Positions 51,114-60,242 of a stretch of 64,000 bases of DNA are shown here, piece by piece. Source of the DNA: Pseudomonas sp. B28(2017). GTDB taxonomy: Bacteria; Pseudomonadota; Gammaproteobacteria; Pseudomonadales; Pseudomonadaceae. A program made the translations under genes and the position numbers. Location of the stretch: contig NZ_NEJH01000003.1 in the NCBI RefSeq assembly GCF_002113025.1, positions 496,001-560,000 of the forward strand, given 5' to 3'. Position 1 is the first letter of the stretch; every line of letters begins with the position of its first letter. The notes beneath the pieces were generated by a model. The model saw nothing but the letters and a program-made list of their open reading frames with translations. It had not been told where the DNA came from and ran no database searches.

Positions 51114-53111
51114 ATGAGTTCTGCCTCGCTAATAAAGACCCCACCCGAGAAGGTGACGGTCAACGGTTGGGTGTTCTACACCTCTACCGCGTTGATTCTG
51201 TTGTTGACCGCCATTCTGATCATCGCCCCGCAAGAGGCCGGCAGAATGCTGGGTACGGCGCAAGCCTGGTTGTCCCGCAGCTTCGGCTGGTACTACATGG
51301 TGGTGATTGCCGCCTACCTGATTTTTGTCGTTGGCCTGGCGTTTTCGTCCTACGGCAAACTCAAACTCGGCAGCAAGGACGACACCCCGGACTTCAGCTA
51401 CGGCGCCTGGGCGGGGATGCTGTTCTCCTCGGGTATCGGTATTTCGCTGCTGTACTTCGGGGCTTCCGAGCCGCTGGACCACTACTTCAACCCGCCGGAA
51501 GGCGTGGCCGGCAGCAACCTTGCCGCCCGTCAGGCGGTGCAACTGACCTTCCTGCATTGGGGCCTGCATGGCTGGGCGATCTATGCGCTGGTCGGCCTGG
51601 CCGTGGCGTACTTTGCCTATCGGCATAACCAGCCGCTGGCGTTGCGCTCGGCGTTGTACCCGCTGGCGGGTGAGCGTTGGGTGAAGGGCGCGGCCGGGCA
51701 TGCGGTGGACGGCTTCGGCATGTTCGTGACCCTGCTGGGTCTGGTGACCAACCTGGGGATTGGTTCGCTGCAAGTGTCGTCGGGGCTGGAAAACCTGTTC
51801 GGCATGGAGCACAGCAACACCAACCTGCTGATCGTGATCATCGTGATGAGCACCGTGGCGACCATCGCTGCCGTGTCGGGCGTGGAAAACGGCATCCGTC
51901 GTCTGTCCAACCTGAACATCGTGCTGTTCAGCGGCCTGCTGATTTTCGTCCTGTTGTTCGGCCCGACCCTGCACCTGCTCAACGGCTTCGTGCAGAACAT
52001 CGGTGACTACCTGAACGGTGTGGTGCTTAAAACTTTCGACCTTTATGTGTACGAAGGCGACAGCGAGAAGTCCGACCGCTGGTTGGGCCTGTGGACCCTG
52101 TTCTACTGGGCCTGGTGGATTTCCTGGGCGCCATTCGTTGGCATGTTCATCGCGCGTATTTCCCGTGGTCGCACCGTGCGTGAGCTGGTCGCCGGCGTGT
52201 TGTTGATTCCGCTGGGCTTTACCCTGGCGTGGCTGTCGATCTTCGGCAACTCGGCCCTGGACCTGGTGATGAACCACGGGGCGGTAGAACTCGGGAAGAC
52301 CGCGCTGGAACAGCCGTCCATGGCAATCTACCAGTTGCTTGAGCATTACCCGGTGTCGAAAGTGGTGATCGGCGTGTCGATCTTTGTCGGTTTTGTGCTG
52401 TTCCTGACCCCGGCGGATTCCGGCGCGGTGATGATGGCCAACCTGTCCTGCAAGGGCGGCACCGTCGACGAAGACGCGCCGCACTGGCTGCGGATCTTCT
52501 GGTCGGTGGTGATCACCCTGGTGACCATCGGCCTGCTGTTCGCCGGCAACTTCGAAGCCATGCAAACCATGGTGGTGCTGGCCGGTCTGCCGTTCTCGGT
52601 GGTGCTGGTGTTCTTCATGTTCGGCTTGCACAAGGCCATGCGCCAGGATGTGCAGATCGAACAGGAACAAGCAGAGCTGGCGGCACGCGGTCGCCGTGGT
52701 TTCACTGAGCGTTTGACTCAACTGGACCTGCAACCGAGCCAGTCGGTGGTCCAGCGCTTTATGGATAAGCACGTGACTCCGGCGCTGGACGATGCGGCTG
52801 TGCAGTTGCGTACGCAAGGGCTGGAAGTGCAGACGCTGCTGGGCAAGTCCAAGCGTTGCATGGGCCTGCGGATCGAGATGGAAGAGGGCAACCCGTTTGT
52901 CTACGAAGTGAGCCTGGACGGCTACCTGGCCGCGCCAACCGAATCGGCTCAGTCCGATGAGGCGCGTCAGCGTTACTACCGCGCCGAGGTGTACCTGCAC
53001 AACGGCAGCCAGGACTACGACTTGATGGGCTTCACCCAGGATCAGATCACACGTGACGTGCTCGACCAGTTTGAAAGCCATCGGCAGCTTCTTGGCCGGG
53101 TTTACAGCTGA
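51114..53111 (+). CDS. betT: BCCT-family choline transporter BetT
   Basis: A 665-residue betaine/choline/carnitine transporter with twelve predicted helices. Diagnostic segments are SYGAWAGMLFSSGIGISLLYFGASEPL (glycine-rich helix), LTFLHWGLHGWAIYALVGL, and FYWAWWISWAPFVGMFIARISRGRTVREL, the Trp box and IARISRGRT motif of BCCT proteins. A cytoplasmic C-terminal domain of about 150 residues (from about 515) is of the length associated with osmotic or regulatory sensing. It imports choline with protons and is divergent from betIBA, the pathway that uses the choline. Confidence 0.95.
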   Translation: MSSASLIKTPPEKVTVNGWVFYTSTALILLLTAILIIAPQEAGRMLGTAQAWLSRSFGWYYMVVIAAYLIFVVGLAFSSYGKLKLGSKDDTPDFSYGAWAGMLFSSGIGISLLYFGASEPLDHYFNPPEGVAGSNLAARQAVQLTFLHWGLHGWAIYALVGLAVAYFAYRHNQPLALRSALYPLAGERWVKGAAGHAVDGFGMFVTLLGLVTNLGIGSLQVSSGLENLFGMEHSNTNLLIVIIVMSTVATIAAVSGVENGIRRLSNLNIVLFSGLLIFVLLFGPTLHLLNGFVQNIGDYLNGVVLKTFDLYVYEGDSEKSDRWLGLWTLFYWAWWISWAPFVGMFIARISRGRTVRELVAGVLLIPLGFTLAWLSIFGNSALDLVMNHGAVELGKTALEQPSMAIYQLLEHYPVSKVVIGVSIFVGFVLFLTPADSGAVMMANLSCKGGTVDEDAPHWLRIFWSVVITLVTIGLLFAGNFEAMQTMVVLAGLPFSVVLVFFMFGLHKAMRQDVQIEQEQAELAARGRRGFTERLTQLDLQPSQSVVQRFMDKHVTPALDDAAVQLRTQGLEVQTLLGKSKRCMGLRIEMEEGNPFVYEVSLDGYLAAPTESAQSDEARQRYYRAEVYLHNGSQDYDLMGFTQDQITRDVLDQFESHRQLLGRVYS

Positions 53112-53120
53112 GTTCTGAAC

Positions 53121-53153
53121 TGATGCGGTGTTTGTGTCTGAAGCACCGCATCA
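53121..53153 (+). terminator. Hairpin after betT (weak terminator)
   Basis: TGATGCGGTG / CACCGCATCA are perfect 10-nt arms with a 13-nt loop, 9 nt after the betT stop. The following tract is only GCTTCTT. Confidence 0.45.
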
Positions 53154-53158
53154 GCTTC

Positions 53159-53223
53159 TTCGCGAGCAGGCTCGCTCCCACATTGGAATGCTTACCCCTG
53201 AGGGAGCCAGCCTGCTCGCGAAT
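53159..53223. repeat. REP-like pair between betT and cbcV
   Basis: TTCGCGAGCAGGCTCGCTCCCAC and a slightly altered inverted copy (AGGGAGCCAGCCTGCTCGCGAA), between convergent genes. Confidence 0.82.
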
Positions 53224-53266
53224 GGGCCATTAGCCTTGACGCTGCATCTCTCTATACCCCACAAAC

Positions 53267-53297
53267 AAAAACGCCGCGATACTCTCGCGGCGTTTTT
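53267..53297. terminator. Bidirectional terminator between betT and cbcXWV
   Basis: AAAAACGCCGCGA and TCGCGGCGTTTTT form a perfect 13-bp stem with a TACTC loop, 12 nt from the cbcV stop. Confidence 0.93.
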
Positions 53298-53309
53298 GCA
53301 TCTGTTGCC

Positions 53310-54488
53310 TTACCCCAGGTTCTTGCCGAGCAGTGCGTGATACAGCTCGCTGTCGCCAAGAATCCCCACCACATGATTGTTATCGTGCAGCACCAGCTTG
53401 TTGCCGGTCTGATAACGAATCTGCAGCGCGTCGCGCATGCCGATGTTGGAGTCCACCAGTGTCGGCTTGCGTTCCAGGCCTTCGACGGCTTGCCCCGGCA
53501 TCCAGTTCTGCAGGTCCATGCTCGAGCCGTTCTTGCGTGCGCCTTTGATGGTGTTGCCTTCAGCCAGGTCCAGCCACGAATCGCCACCCGGATCGAGGCA
53601 TACCGAGCCGTTGATGCGTTTGCAGTTGTCCAGGGTGCGCATCAGGCTGCGACCGCACAGTACGTTCAGCGGATTGGTATGGGCCACGAAGGTCCGCACA
53701 TAATCGTCCGCAGGGTTGAGGACGATTTCTTCCGGTTTGCTGTACTGGATGATCCGGCCGTCTTTCATGATCGCGATACGGCTGCCCAGTTTCAGGGCTT
53801 CGTCGAGGTCGTGGCTCACGAACACGATGGTCTTGTGCAGCTTGCGTTGCAGTTCCAGCAATTCGTCTTGCAGGCCTTGGCGGATCAGCGGGTCAAGGGC
53901 CGAGAACGGTTCGTCCATCAACAGGATGTCGGCGTCCATCGCCAGCGCACGGGCCAGGCCCACGCGTTGTTGCATACCACCGGACAGCTCGTTGGGCTTC
54001 TTGTTGCGCCACTGGGTCAGGCCCACCAGCTCAAGCTTGTCATCCACCAGCTTGCGGCGTTCTTTCTCGGGACGACCCTGCATCTCCAGGCCGAAGCTGA
54101 TGTTCTCGCGAACGGTCAGCCAGGGCATCAGAGCGAACTTCTGGAACACCATCGCAATGCGCTTGGTGCGCATCATTTTCAGTTCGGCGGAAGAACAGGA
54201 AGCAATATCGATCTGCTTGCCTTCGTGCTCGACGAACAGCTTGCCGCGGCTGACGGTGTTGAGGCCGTTGATGCAACGCAGCAAGCTGGACTTGCCGGAG
54301 CCGGACAGGCCCATCAGCACGCAGATTTCACCTTTTTCGATATCCAGGCTGGCTTTTTCAACGCCGACAATCTGCCCGGTCTTTTTCAGGATTTCGTTGC
54401 GGGTCAAGCCTTGATCCAGCAGCTTGAGAGCTTCGCGCGGATCCTTGGAGAAAATGACATCGACGTTATCGAAGCGAATAATGCTCAT
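53310..54488 (-). CDS. cbcV: ABC transporter ATPase for choline/betaine/carnitine (CbcV)
   Basis: A 392-residue ProV/OpuA-type ATPase. Walker A is GLSGSGKSS (60-68), the Q-loop VFQKFALMPWLTVRENI, the signature LSGGMQQRVGLARAL, Walker B ILLMDEPFSALDP and the H-loop FVSHDLDEA. After the nucleotide-binding domain there is a C-terminal extension (about 275-392) with a CBS-like part, PTLVDSNIGMRDALQI and NKLVLHDNNHVVGILGD, as in osmoregulated ProV. It energises uptake with CbcW and CbcX. Its start overlaps the cbcW stop by 4 nt. Confidence 0.94.
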   Translation of the reverse strand: MSIIRFDNVDVIFSKDPREALKLLDQGLTRNEILKKTGQIVGVEKASLDIEKGEICVLMGLSGSGKSSLLRCINGLNTVSRGKLFVEHEGKQIDIASCSSAELKMMRTKRIAMVFQKFALMPWLTVRENISFGLEMQGRPEKERRKLVDDKLELVGLTQWRNKKPNELSGGMQQRVGLARALAMDADILLMDEPFSALDPLIRQGLQDELLELQRKLHKTIVFVSHDLDEALKLGSRIAIMKDGRIIQYSKPEEIVLNPADDYVRTFVAHTNPLNVLCGRSLMRTLDNCKRINGSVCLDPGGDSWLDLAEGNTIKGARKNGSSMDLQNWMPGQAVEGLERKPTLVDSNIGMRDALQIRYQTGNKLVLHDNNHVVGILGDSELYHALLGKNLG

Positions 54489-55330
54489 GCGTCACCCCCT
54501 ACTTTGGCGTCGGGTTGTTTGCAGATACGGTCGAGCATGATCGCCAGCAGTACGATCGCCAGGCCTGCTTCGAAGCCCAGGGCGATATCAGCGGTATTCA
54601 GTGCGTTGACCACCGGTTTACCCAGTCCATCGGCGCCTACCAGTGCCGCGATCACCACCATCGACAACGACAGCATGATGCACTGGGTGATGCCGGCCGC
54701 GATGCTCGGCATGGCGTGAGGCAGTTCAATCCGCGTCAGCAGTTGGCGACGCGAGCAGCCAAAGGCCTTGCCGGCGTCCATCAATTCTTCCGGGACATCG
54801 CGGATACCCAGGTAGGTCAGGCGGATGGGCGCGGCAATCGCGAACACCACTGTGGAGATCAGACCCGGGACCACACCCAGCCCGAAGAGGGTCAGGGTAG
54901 GAATGAGGTAAACGAAGGTCGGTACGGTCTGCATCAGATCGAGTACCGGACGCATTAAAGTGTAGAACATCGGCTTGTGCGCCGCGACGATGCCCAGCGG
55001 CACGCCGATGACCACGCAGACCAGGGTGGCGAACAACACCTGGGCGAGGGTTTCCATGGTTTCCTGCCAGTACCCCAGGTTGAGGATCAGCAGAAAGGAG
55101 GCAACGACAAACGCGGTCAGGCCCCATTTACGTTGAATGAAGTGTGCCAGTAGCGCGATCAGGCCGATCAGTGCCAGCGGGTTGAACCAGGTCAGCGCAA
55201 ACGTCACGCCGTGGATCATCGTTTCCAGTGACACGGCGATTGCGTCGAAGGTGCTGGCGCCGTGTTGCGTCAACCATTCAACGAAGCCCGCTATGTACTG
55301 GCCTAAAGGGATTTTCTGATCAATCAGCAT
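54485..55330 (-). CDS. cbcW: ABC transporter permease for choline/betaine/carnitine (CbcW)
   Basis: A 281-residue ProW-type permease with six or seven helices and the EAA-like loop RDVPEELMDAGKAFGCSRRQLLTRIELPHAMPSIAAG (about 180-216) that docks on the ATPase. The N terminus MLIDQKIPLGQYIAGFVEWL is amphipathic, as in ProW. The ATG at 55330 gives the family length. It is the middle gene of cbcXWV, 66 nt after cbcX, and overlaps cbcV (ATGA). Confidence 0.93.
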   Translation of the reverse strand: MLIDQKIPLGQYIAGFVEWLTQHGASTFDAIAVSLETMIHGVTFALTWFNPLALIGLIALLAHFIQRKWGLTAFVVASFLLILNLGYWQETMETLAQVLFATLVCVVIGVPLGIVAAHKPMFYTLMRPVLDLMQTVPTFVYLIPTLTLFGLGVVPGLISTVVFAIAAPIRLTYLGIRDVPEELMDAGKAFGCSRRQLLTRIELPHAMPSIAAGITQCIMLSLSMVVIAALVGADGLGKPVVNALNTADIALGFEAGLAIVLLAIMLDRICKQPDAKVGGDA

Positions 55331-55396
55331 GGTAGTGAACGTCCGCATGCAAGGAAATAAACAGCCCGGACGGCCGGAGCCGTCCGGCATAAGCGA

Positions 55397-56344
55397 TTAC
55401 TGGTTGAGCTTGGCTTTCACGGCTTCCAGGCCAGGTTTACCGTCAGTGGTGGTCACGCCAGCGAGCCAGGTATCGAGCACCTGTGGATTCTTTTTCAGCC
55501 AGGCCTTGGCGGCCGCGTCAGGCTTCATCTTGTCGTCCAGGATGTTGCCCATGAGTTCGCTTTCCATGTCGACAGTGAACTCCAGGTTTTTCAGCAGTTG
55601 GCCCACGTTGTTGCATTCCTCGGCGTAACCCTTGCGGGTGTTGGTCGCCACGGTGGCAGCACCGAAATCCGGGCCAAAGAAATCGTCGCCGCCGGTCAGG
55701 TATTGAATCTTGAAGCGCTTGTTCATCGGGTGCGGCGCCCAGCCGAGGAAGACCACGGCGGTGTCGCGTTTCTGCGCACGGTCGACCTGCGACAGCATGC
55801 CGGCTTCGCTGGACTCGACGACCTTGAAGCCCGCGTCCTTGAGGCCGAAGGCGTTCTTGTCGATCATCGTCTGAATCAGGCGGTTACCGTCGTTGCCAGG
55901 CTCGATGCCGTAGATCTTGCCGTCGAGCTCTTTCTTGAACTTGGCGATGTCGGCGAAGTCATGCAGCCCTTTGTCGTACAGCGCCTGGGGAACGGCGAGG
56001 GTGTACTTGGCGCCCTTGAGGTTGGTGCGCACGGTGTCCACGGTGCCGGCATCGCGGTAGGCTTTGATGTCGTTTTCCATGGTCGGCATCCAGTTGCCGA
56101 GGAACACGTCCATGTTCTTGCCGTCGGCCAGGGACTTGTAGGTCACGGGCACGGAAATCATGGTGGTCTTGGTCTTGTAGCCGAGGGCGTTGAGTACGAC
56201 GCTGGTGGTCGCGGTTGTCGCGGTGATGTCGGTCCAGCCGACATCGGAGAAATTTACGGTACTGCACTGCGCCGGTTCTGCGGCTTGCGCCAGAACCGGC
56301 AGACTAAGCATGGCGGCCAACAACAACGACGGGGAACCTTTCAT
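55397..56344 (-). CDS. cbcX: Choline/betaine/carnitine periplasmic binding protein (CbcX)
   Basis: A 315-residue OpuAC/ChoX-type binding protein. The signal peptide ends LPVLAQAAE (about residue 21). TVNFSDVGWTDITATTATTSVVLNALGYKT starts the mature domain. The tryptophans expected of an aromatic cage are visible in FLGNWMPTMENDI and FLGWAPHPMNKRF. DFFGPDFGAATVATNTRKGYAEECNN follows. It delivers trimethylammonium substrates to CbcWV. ATG 56344 is chosen for the signal peptide. An AraC-type direct repeat lies about 160-190 bp upstream. Confidence 0.94.
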   Translation of the reverse strand: MKGSPSLLLAAMLSLPVLAQAAEPAQCSTVNFSDVGWTDITATTATTSVVLNALGYKTKTTMISVPVTYKSLADGKNMDVFLGNWMPTMENDIKAYRDAGTVDTVRTNLKGAKYTLAVPQALYDKGLHDFADIAKFKKELDGKIYGIEPGNDGNRLIQTMIDKNAFGLKDAGFKVVESSEAGMLSQVDRAQKRDTAVVFLGWAPHPMNKRFKIQYLTGGDDFFGPDFGAATVATNTRKGYAEECNNVGQLLKNLEFTVDMESELMGNILDDKMKPDAAAKAWLKKNPQVLDTWLAGVTTTDGKPGLEAVKAKLNQ

Positions 56345-56779
56345 GGATGGACTCCTTGGTGTTTTTTTTGGCAGTGTTCCGACTGGACCACCGCACTTAT
56401 AGGTTGCGGTTGGATGGCGTTCTGGAGACAGCTCTACCACGGCGCCTTGCAATCGAGTCGATATGATCATGTACCAGTGAAAATCTGACGCCTACAGGGT
56501 GCGTCGTATCCAGTACAGGGATGGTCGCATCCAGTGTCGGTGACGTCGTTTACAGATTTTTTCAGCCCATTTTCTCGCTCTGAACCGCAAAAAAACGGCG
56601 AAAACACGGCGTAAAAGACACGCGGCGTTGGTGGGCATGAGTGCGTCGGTTAGAGACGTCGAACAACACGATAAAAGCTTGATGATGCGGTCATCTCGGC
56701 GGATTGCAGCTTCAGCGTAGCAGCTCCGTTACCGTGCGCTTTTGCGCGCACAGTGGGCCCATCCAGGAGTTCGGCAGTA
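56345..56779. other. Control region between divergent cbcX and sdaB
   Basis: About 435 nt. It contains T8 near the cbcX start, the AraC-type direct repeat at 56503-56535, and an AT-rich stretch (CGCAAAAAAACGGCGAAAACACGG near 56588) on the sdaB side. A GTGCGCTTTTGCGCGCAC hairpin at about 56735-56752 lies shortly before the sdaB start. No gene is evident. Confidence 0.5.
56503..56535. promoter_or_regulatory. AraC-type direct repeat, candidate GbdR site
   Basis: GTCGTATCCAGT (56503-56514) and GTCGCATCCAGT (56524-56535) match at 11 of 12 bases with a 21-bp period, two helical turns. That is the typical geometry for AraC-family activators. gbdR lies next door, and cbcXWV is known to be activated by GbdR in P. 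aeruginosa. Binding itself is inferred. Confidence 0.55.
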
Positions 56780-58156
56780 ATGGCTATCAGTGTTTTCGAC
56801 CTGTTCAAAATCGGCATCGGTCCTTCCAGTTCGCACACCGTGGGGCCCATGCGGGCGGCGGCGTTGTTTGTGCAGGGCTTGCGCGAGCGTGGTTTGCTGG
56901 AACAGGTGCGGCGTGTCGAAGTCCAGCTGTTCGGCTCGTTGTCGGCCACCGGCATCGGCCACGGCAGTGACAACGCGGTGATCATGGGTCTGATGGGCGA
57001 GTGGCCGGATGCGATCGATCCGTCGCAAATCGGCATCCGTATCCAGGCCTTGCGCGAAACCCATACGCTGTTGCTCGACGGTCGGCTGTCGGTACCGTTT
57101 ATCTGGGCCAGGGACATGCGGTTGATCGACGAAAACCTGCCGTATCACCCCAATGCCATGACCCTGATTGTCGAAGATGACCATGGTGAGTTTCATCGCG
57201 ATACCTATTATTCGGTCGGCGGCGGTTTTGTCGTCGATCAGGCACAAGCCTCCAGCGGTGTGGTGGACCTGGACCGCACCGTGCTGCCGTACGATTTTTC
57301 CAGCGCTGCCGAGCTGCTGGAGCTGTGCAAAAAACACAACCTGCGTGTGGCTGAGTTGATGATGGCCAACGAGAAAGTCTGGCGCAGCGAAGAGGAAATC
57401 CGCAGCGGCCTGATGAAGCTCTGGCGCGCCATGCAGGATTGCGTCGAACAGGGCCTGAAACACGAAGGCATTCTGCCCGGCGGGCTGAACGTGCGCCGCC
57501 GCGCGGCCAAGCTGCATCGCAGCTTGCAGGAATTGAACAAGCCCAACGTGATCGGTTCGACCTTGAACGCCATGGAATGGGTCAACCTGTTCGCCTTGGC
57601 GGTCAACGAAGAAAACGCCGCCGGCGGGCGCATGGTCACGGCACCGACCAATGGCGCGGCGGGGATCATTCCGGCGGTGTTGCATTACTTCATGAAGTTC
57701 AGCGAAGCGGTGACCGATGCCAATGTCGTCGACTACTTCCTCGGTGCGGCGGCGGTGGGAATCCTGTGCAAGAAGAACGCCTCGATCTCCGGTGCTGAAG
57801 TCGGTTGCCAGGGTGAAGTCGGATCGGCCTGCGCCATGGCGGCGGCCGGGCTGGCGGAAATTCTTGGCGCCACACCCGAGCAACTGTGCAACGCGGCGGA
57901 GATCGGGCTGGAACATAACCTCGGCCTGACCTGCGACCCGGTGGGTGGTCTGGTCCAGGTGCCATGTATCGAGCGCAATGCAATTGCGGCGGTCAAGGCG
58001 ATCAATGCGGCGCAAATGGCGTTGCGCGGCGATGGCCAGCACTTTATCTCGCTGGATCGGGTGATCCGCACCATGCGCGATACCGGTGCCGACATGCATG
58101 ACAAATATAAGGAGACATCGCGGGGTGGGTTGGCGGTGAGTGCTGTGGAGTGTTGA
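56780..58156 (+). CDS. sdaB: L-serine ammonia-lyase (one-chain, iron-sulfur type)
   Basis: A 458-residue iron-sulfur L-serine dehydratase with the beta-domain first ([24 protein letters not shown] at 4-27) and the alpha-domain second. [33 protein letters not shown] and [54 protein letters not shown] hold the cysteines that ligate the [4Fe-4S] cluster. It deaminates serine to pyruvate. Between cbcXWV and gbdR it supplies the last step of glycine betaine catabolism (betaine to glycine to serine to pyruvate). The ATG at 56780 is the only suitable start; CAGGAG lies rather far upstream. Confidence 0.95.
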   Translation: MAISVFDLFKIGIGPSSSHTVGPMRAAALFVQGLRERGLLEQVRRVEVQLFGSLSATGIGHGSDNAVIMGLMGEWPDAIDPSQIGIRIQALRETHTLLLDGRLSVPFIWARDMRLIDENLPYHPNAMTLIVEDDHGEFHRDTYYSVGGGFVVDQAQASSGVVDLDRTVLPYDFSSAAELLELCKKHNLRVAELMMANEKVWRSEEEIRSGLMKLWRAMQDCVEQGLKHEGILPGGLNVRRRAAKLHRSLQELNKPNVIGSTLNAMEWVNLFALAVNEENAAGGRMVTAPTNGAAGIIPAVLHYFMKFSEAVTDANVVDYFLGAAAVGILCKKNASISGAEVGCQGEVGSACAMAAAGLAEILGATPEQLCNAAEIGLEHNLGLTCDPVGGLVQVPCIERNAIAAVKAINAAQMALRGDGQHFISLDRVIRTMRDTGADMHDKYKETSRGGLAVSAVEC

Positions 58157-58172
58157 AACCGAGTTGCCCCAA

Positions 58173-58263
58173 TCGCGAGCAGGCTCGCTCCCACAGGATT
58201 CGGTGTGGAATAGAGAAATTGGCCACACCATAAATCCACTGTGGGAGCGAGCCTGCTCGCGAA
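58173..58263. repeat. REP-like pair between sdaB and gbdR
   Basis: TCGCGAGCAGGCTCGCTCCCAC and the exact inverted copy are about 46 nt apart. Confidence 0.87.
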
Positions 58264-58697
58264 GGTGGCAGACCAGTCAAAACTGCGCTCCAAGTGAACA
58301 CCCGCTCGAAACCGCGCCGCCTTTTAGTGCGTCGCTCACAGATAAATCGTCTTGCCAGCGGTCGGAGTCATTCAAGGCTTCGACCATTCGTCACCCGTGC
58401 CTGCGGTGACACTCTTTTCCAGCTGCTCGTAGCCCTGTTCCCACAAGTGCTACCGAATTGCTCACAGCTTGTGGGCCGGGGCGCTTGCCAGCCCTGATGG
58501 CCATTTAAATCCCCACTCCGTGCACGTCATATATAGACACATTCCGACGTCGTTTTTAGGAGTTATTGAACGCGCATTCAAATTTAGGCATGGCAATTGC
58601 TCTGTCATTACAAAGCCCGTCTCCCACGCGAGAACGATGGCAATAAAAAGAGCCTCCGCCTGAGGCCATCACCCGCTTTGTGTGAGGAGATACCGCG
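58264..58697. other. Long gbdR upstream region
   Basis: About 430 nt without a gene. It holds a perfect stem CCCACAAG / CTTGTGGG (58440-58475), an AT-rich TCATATATAGACACATTCC stretch near 58527-58546, and an imperfect TTGAA-N6-TTCAA dyad near 58565-58580 that only loosely recalls the BetI site. The length suggests complex regulation of gbdR or a non-coding RNA. A TGAGGAG ribosome site precedes gbdR. Confidence 0.45.
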
Positions 58698-59801
58698 ATG
58701 ACGACGTTCAACTCCGGGGCCCAACCCCAGAACCGTGCGCCTCAATCCATCGGCTTTCTGCTGCTGGACAATTTCACGCTGATTTCTCTGGCCTCCGCAG
58801 TGGAACCCCTGCGCATGGCCAACCAATTGTCCGGTCGCGAGCTGTATCGCTGGACCACCCTCACCGTCGATGGCGGTCAGGTCTGGGCCAGTGACGGTCT
58901 GCAGATCACCCCCGACGCCTCCATGCACAAAGCCCCGCCAATGGACACTGTCATCGTCTGCGGCGGTATCGGGATTCAGCGCACTGTTACCCGGGAACAC
59001 GTTTCATGGCTGCAAAGCCAGGCTCGCCAGTCTCGCCGCCTCGGCGCAGTGTGCACCGGCAGCTGGGCCCTGGCCTGCGCCGGTCTGCTCGACGGCTTCG
59101 ATTGCAGCGTGCACTGGGAATGTCTGGCGGCGATGCAGGAAGCTTTCCCGCGGGTAGCCATGAGCACCCGTCTGTTCACCCTTGACCGTAACCGTTTCAC
59201 CAGCTCGGGCGGCACCGCGCCGCTGGACATGATGCTGCACCTGATCAGCCGCGATCACGGCCGTGAACTGTCGGCAGCCATTTCGGAAATGTTCGTCTAC
59301 GAGCGCATCCGCAACGAACAGGATCACCAGCGTGTGCCGCTCAAGCACATGCTCGGCACCAACCAGCCAAAATTGCAGGAAATCGTTGCGCTGATGGAAG
59401 CCAATCTCGAAGAGCCGATCGACCTCGACGAACTGGCGGTGTATGTCGCGGTGTCCCGTCGTCAGCTCGAACGCCTGTTCCAGAAATACCTGCACTGTTC
59501 GCCGTCGCGTTACTACCTGAAACTGCGTCTGATCCGCGCGCGGCAATTGCTCAAGCAAACACCGATGTCGATCATCGAAGTGGCGTCGGTGTGCGGTTTC
59601 GTGTCCACGCCGCACTTCTCCAAGTGCTACCGCGAGTACTTCGGCATTCCGCCGCGTGACGAGCGCGTTGGCTCCAACACTACCCAGCAAGTGGCAATGA
59701 TGCCGCTGCCGCAAGCGCTGGTGCTGTCGCCGTTGTCCGGACCGTTGTCGGCGCTGAGCCAGGCGCGTAACGAGTCGACGTTTGCCAGCGTAAGGCTCTA
59801 G
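58698..59801 (+). CDS. gbdR: AraC-family activator of glycine betaine catabolism, GbdR
   Basis: A 367-residue GATase1-like AraC regulator. The N-terminal DJ-1/PfpI-like ligand domain (about 17-195) begins SIGFLLLDNFTLISLASAVEPLRMANQLSG and contains GAVCTGSWALACAGLLDG. The C-terminal AraC domain has two HTHs: LDELAVYVAVSRRQLERLFQKYLHCSPSRYYL and SIIEVASVCGFVSTPHFSKCYREYFGIPP. In P. aeruginosa GbdR responds to glycine betaine and dimethylglycine and activates the gbc, dgc, sox, cbc and sda genes. Its place beside cbcXWV and sdaB is the conserved neighbourhood. Confidence 0.95.
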   Translation: MTTFNSGAQPQNRAPQSIGFLLLDNFTLISLASAVEPLRMANQLSGRELYRWTTLTVDGGQVWASDGLQITPDASMHKAPPMDTVIVCGGIGIQRTVTREHVSWLQSQARQSRRLGAVCTGSWALACAGLLDGFDCSVHWECLAAMQEAFPRVAMSTRLFTLDRNRFTSSGGTAPLDMMLHLISRDHGRELSAAISEMFVYERIRNEQDHQRVPLKHMLGTNQPKLQEIVALMEANLEEPIDLDELAVYVAVSRRQLERLFQKYLHCSPSRYYLKLRLIRARQLLKQTPMSIIEVASVCGFVSTPHFSKCYREYFGIPPRDERVGSNTTQQVAMMPLPQALVLSPLSGPLSALSQARNESTFASVRL

Positions 59802-59816
59802 TCAGAGGCGCCCTCA

Positions 59817-59896
59817 TCGCGAGCAGGCTCGCTCCCACAGTTGACCGAGTTCCAACAGAGGAATGCGGTCGAATGTGGGAGCGAGCCTGCTCGCGA
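59817..59896. repeat. REP-like pair downstream of gbdR
   Basis: TCGCGAGCAGGCTCGCTCCCAC and the inverted copy are about 35 nt apart, between convergent genes. Confidence 0.87.
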
Positions 59897-59902
59897 ATGG
59901 AT

Positions 59903-60169
59903 TTATCGGCCTGTGTGGCTCTGTTGATACTCCGCCAATGCCGGCAACAACTGCTTGTCGATTGCCTGGCGCACTGCCGGCAGGATGGTCGCGCTGCTGG
60001 TGTACATCTGCTTGACCATAGTCCGCAGGGTCATCGCCCGCACATCGTTCAAACCCCGTACCGCACACTCGCAGGCCTGCTCTGCGGTGGCGCCGGTGGG
60101 CACTTCGAAACCCAATGACTTGAGCTGGCCCAACAGGTCTTCCTGGTCTATCAAATCGGCGTGCATCAT
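59903..60169 (-). CDS. Small protein of unknown function
   Basis: An 88-residue acidic, mostly helical protein: MHADLIDQEDLLGQLKSLGF, then ATAEQACECAVRGLNDVRAMTLRTMVKQMYTSSATILPAVRQAID. There is no signal peptide and no recognised domain. Two nearby cysteines/charged residues (ACEC) could bind a ligand, but this is speculation. The first of two adjacent ATGs (60169) is chosen because AAGGA lies 7 nt before it. It stands between gbdR (convergent) and the carnitine genes, so a role in this catabolism is possible but unproven. Confidence 0.65.
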   Translation of the reverse strand: MMHADLIDQEDLLGQLKSLGFEVPTGATAEQACECAVRGLNDVRAMTLRTMVKQMYTSSATILPAVRQAIDKQLLPALAEYQQSHTGR

Positions 60170-60242
60170 GACGCAATCCTTCTTCAGGGAACGGTGTCGT
60201 GGTTCGATTCTGGTGGGGGTGCCGGGTGTCGGCAAGGACGAT

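Noticed and set aside
50873..51163. 96-codon minus-strand frame between betI and betT
   Set aside because: It reads across the BetI operator and the leader terminator and overlaps the betT start. The codons reflect hairpin sequence, not a protein.
58560..58585. Second BetI-like site upstream of gbdR
   Set aside because: TTGAA-N6-TTCAA has different half-site spacing from the 20-bp betI-betT palindrome, so it is too weak to call as an operator.
58590..58605. Sigma54-like TGGCAATTGC upstream of gbdR
   Set aside because: The distance between the GG and GC dinucleotides is several bases too short for a -24/-12 promoter.
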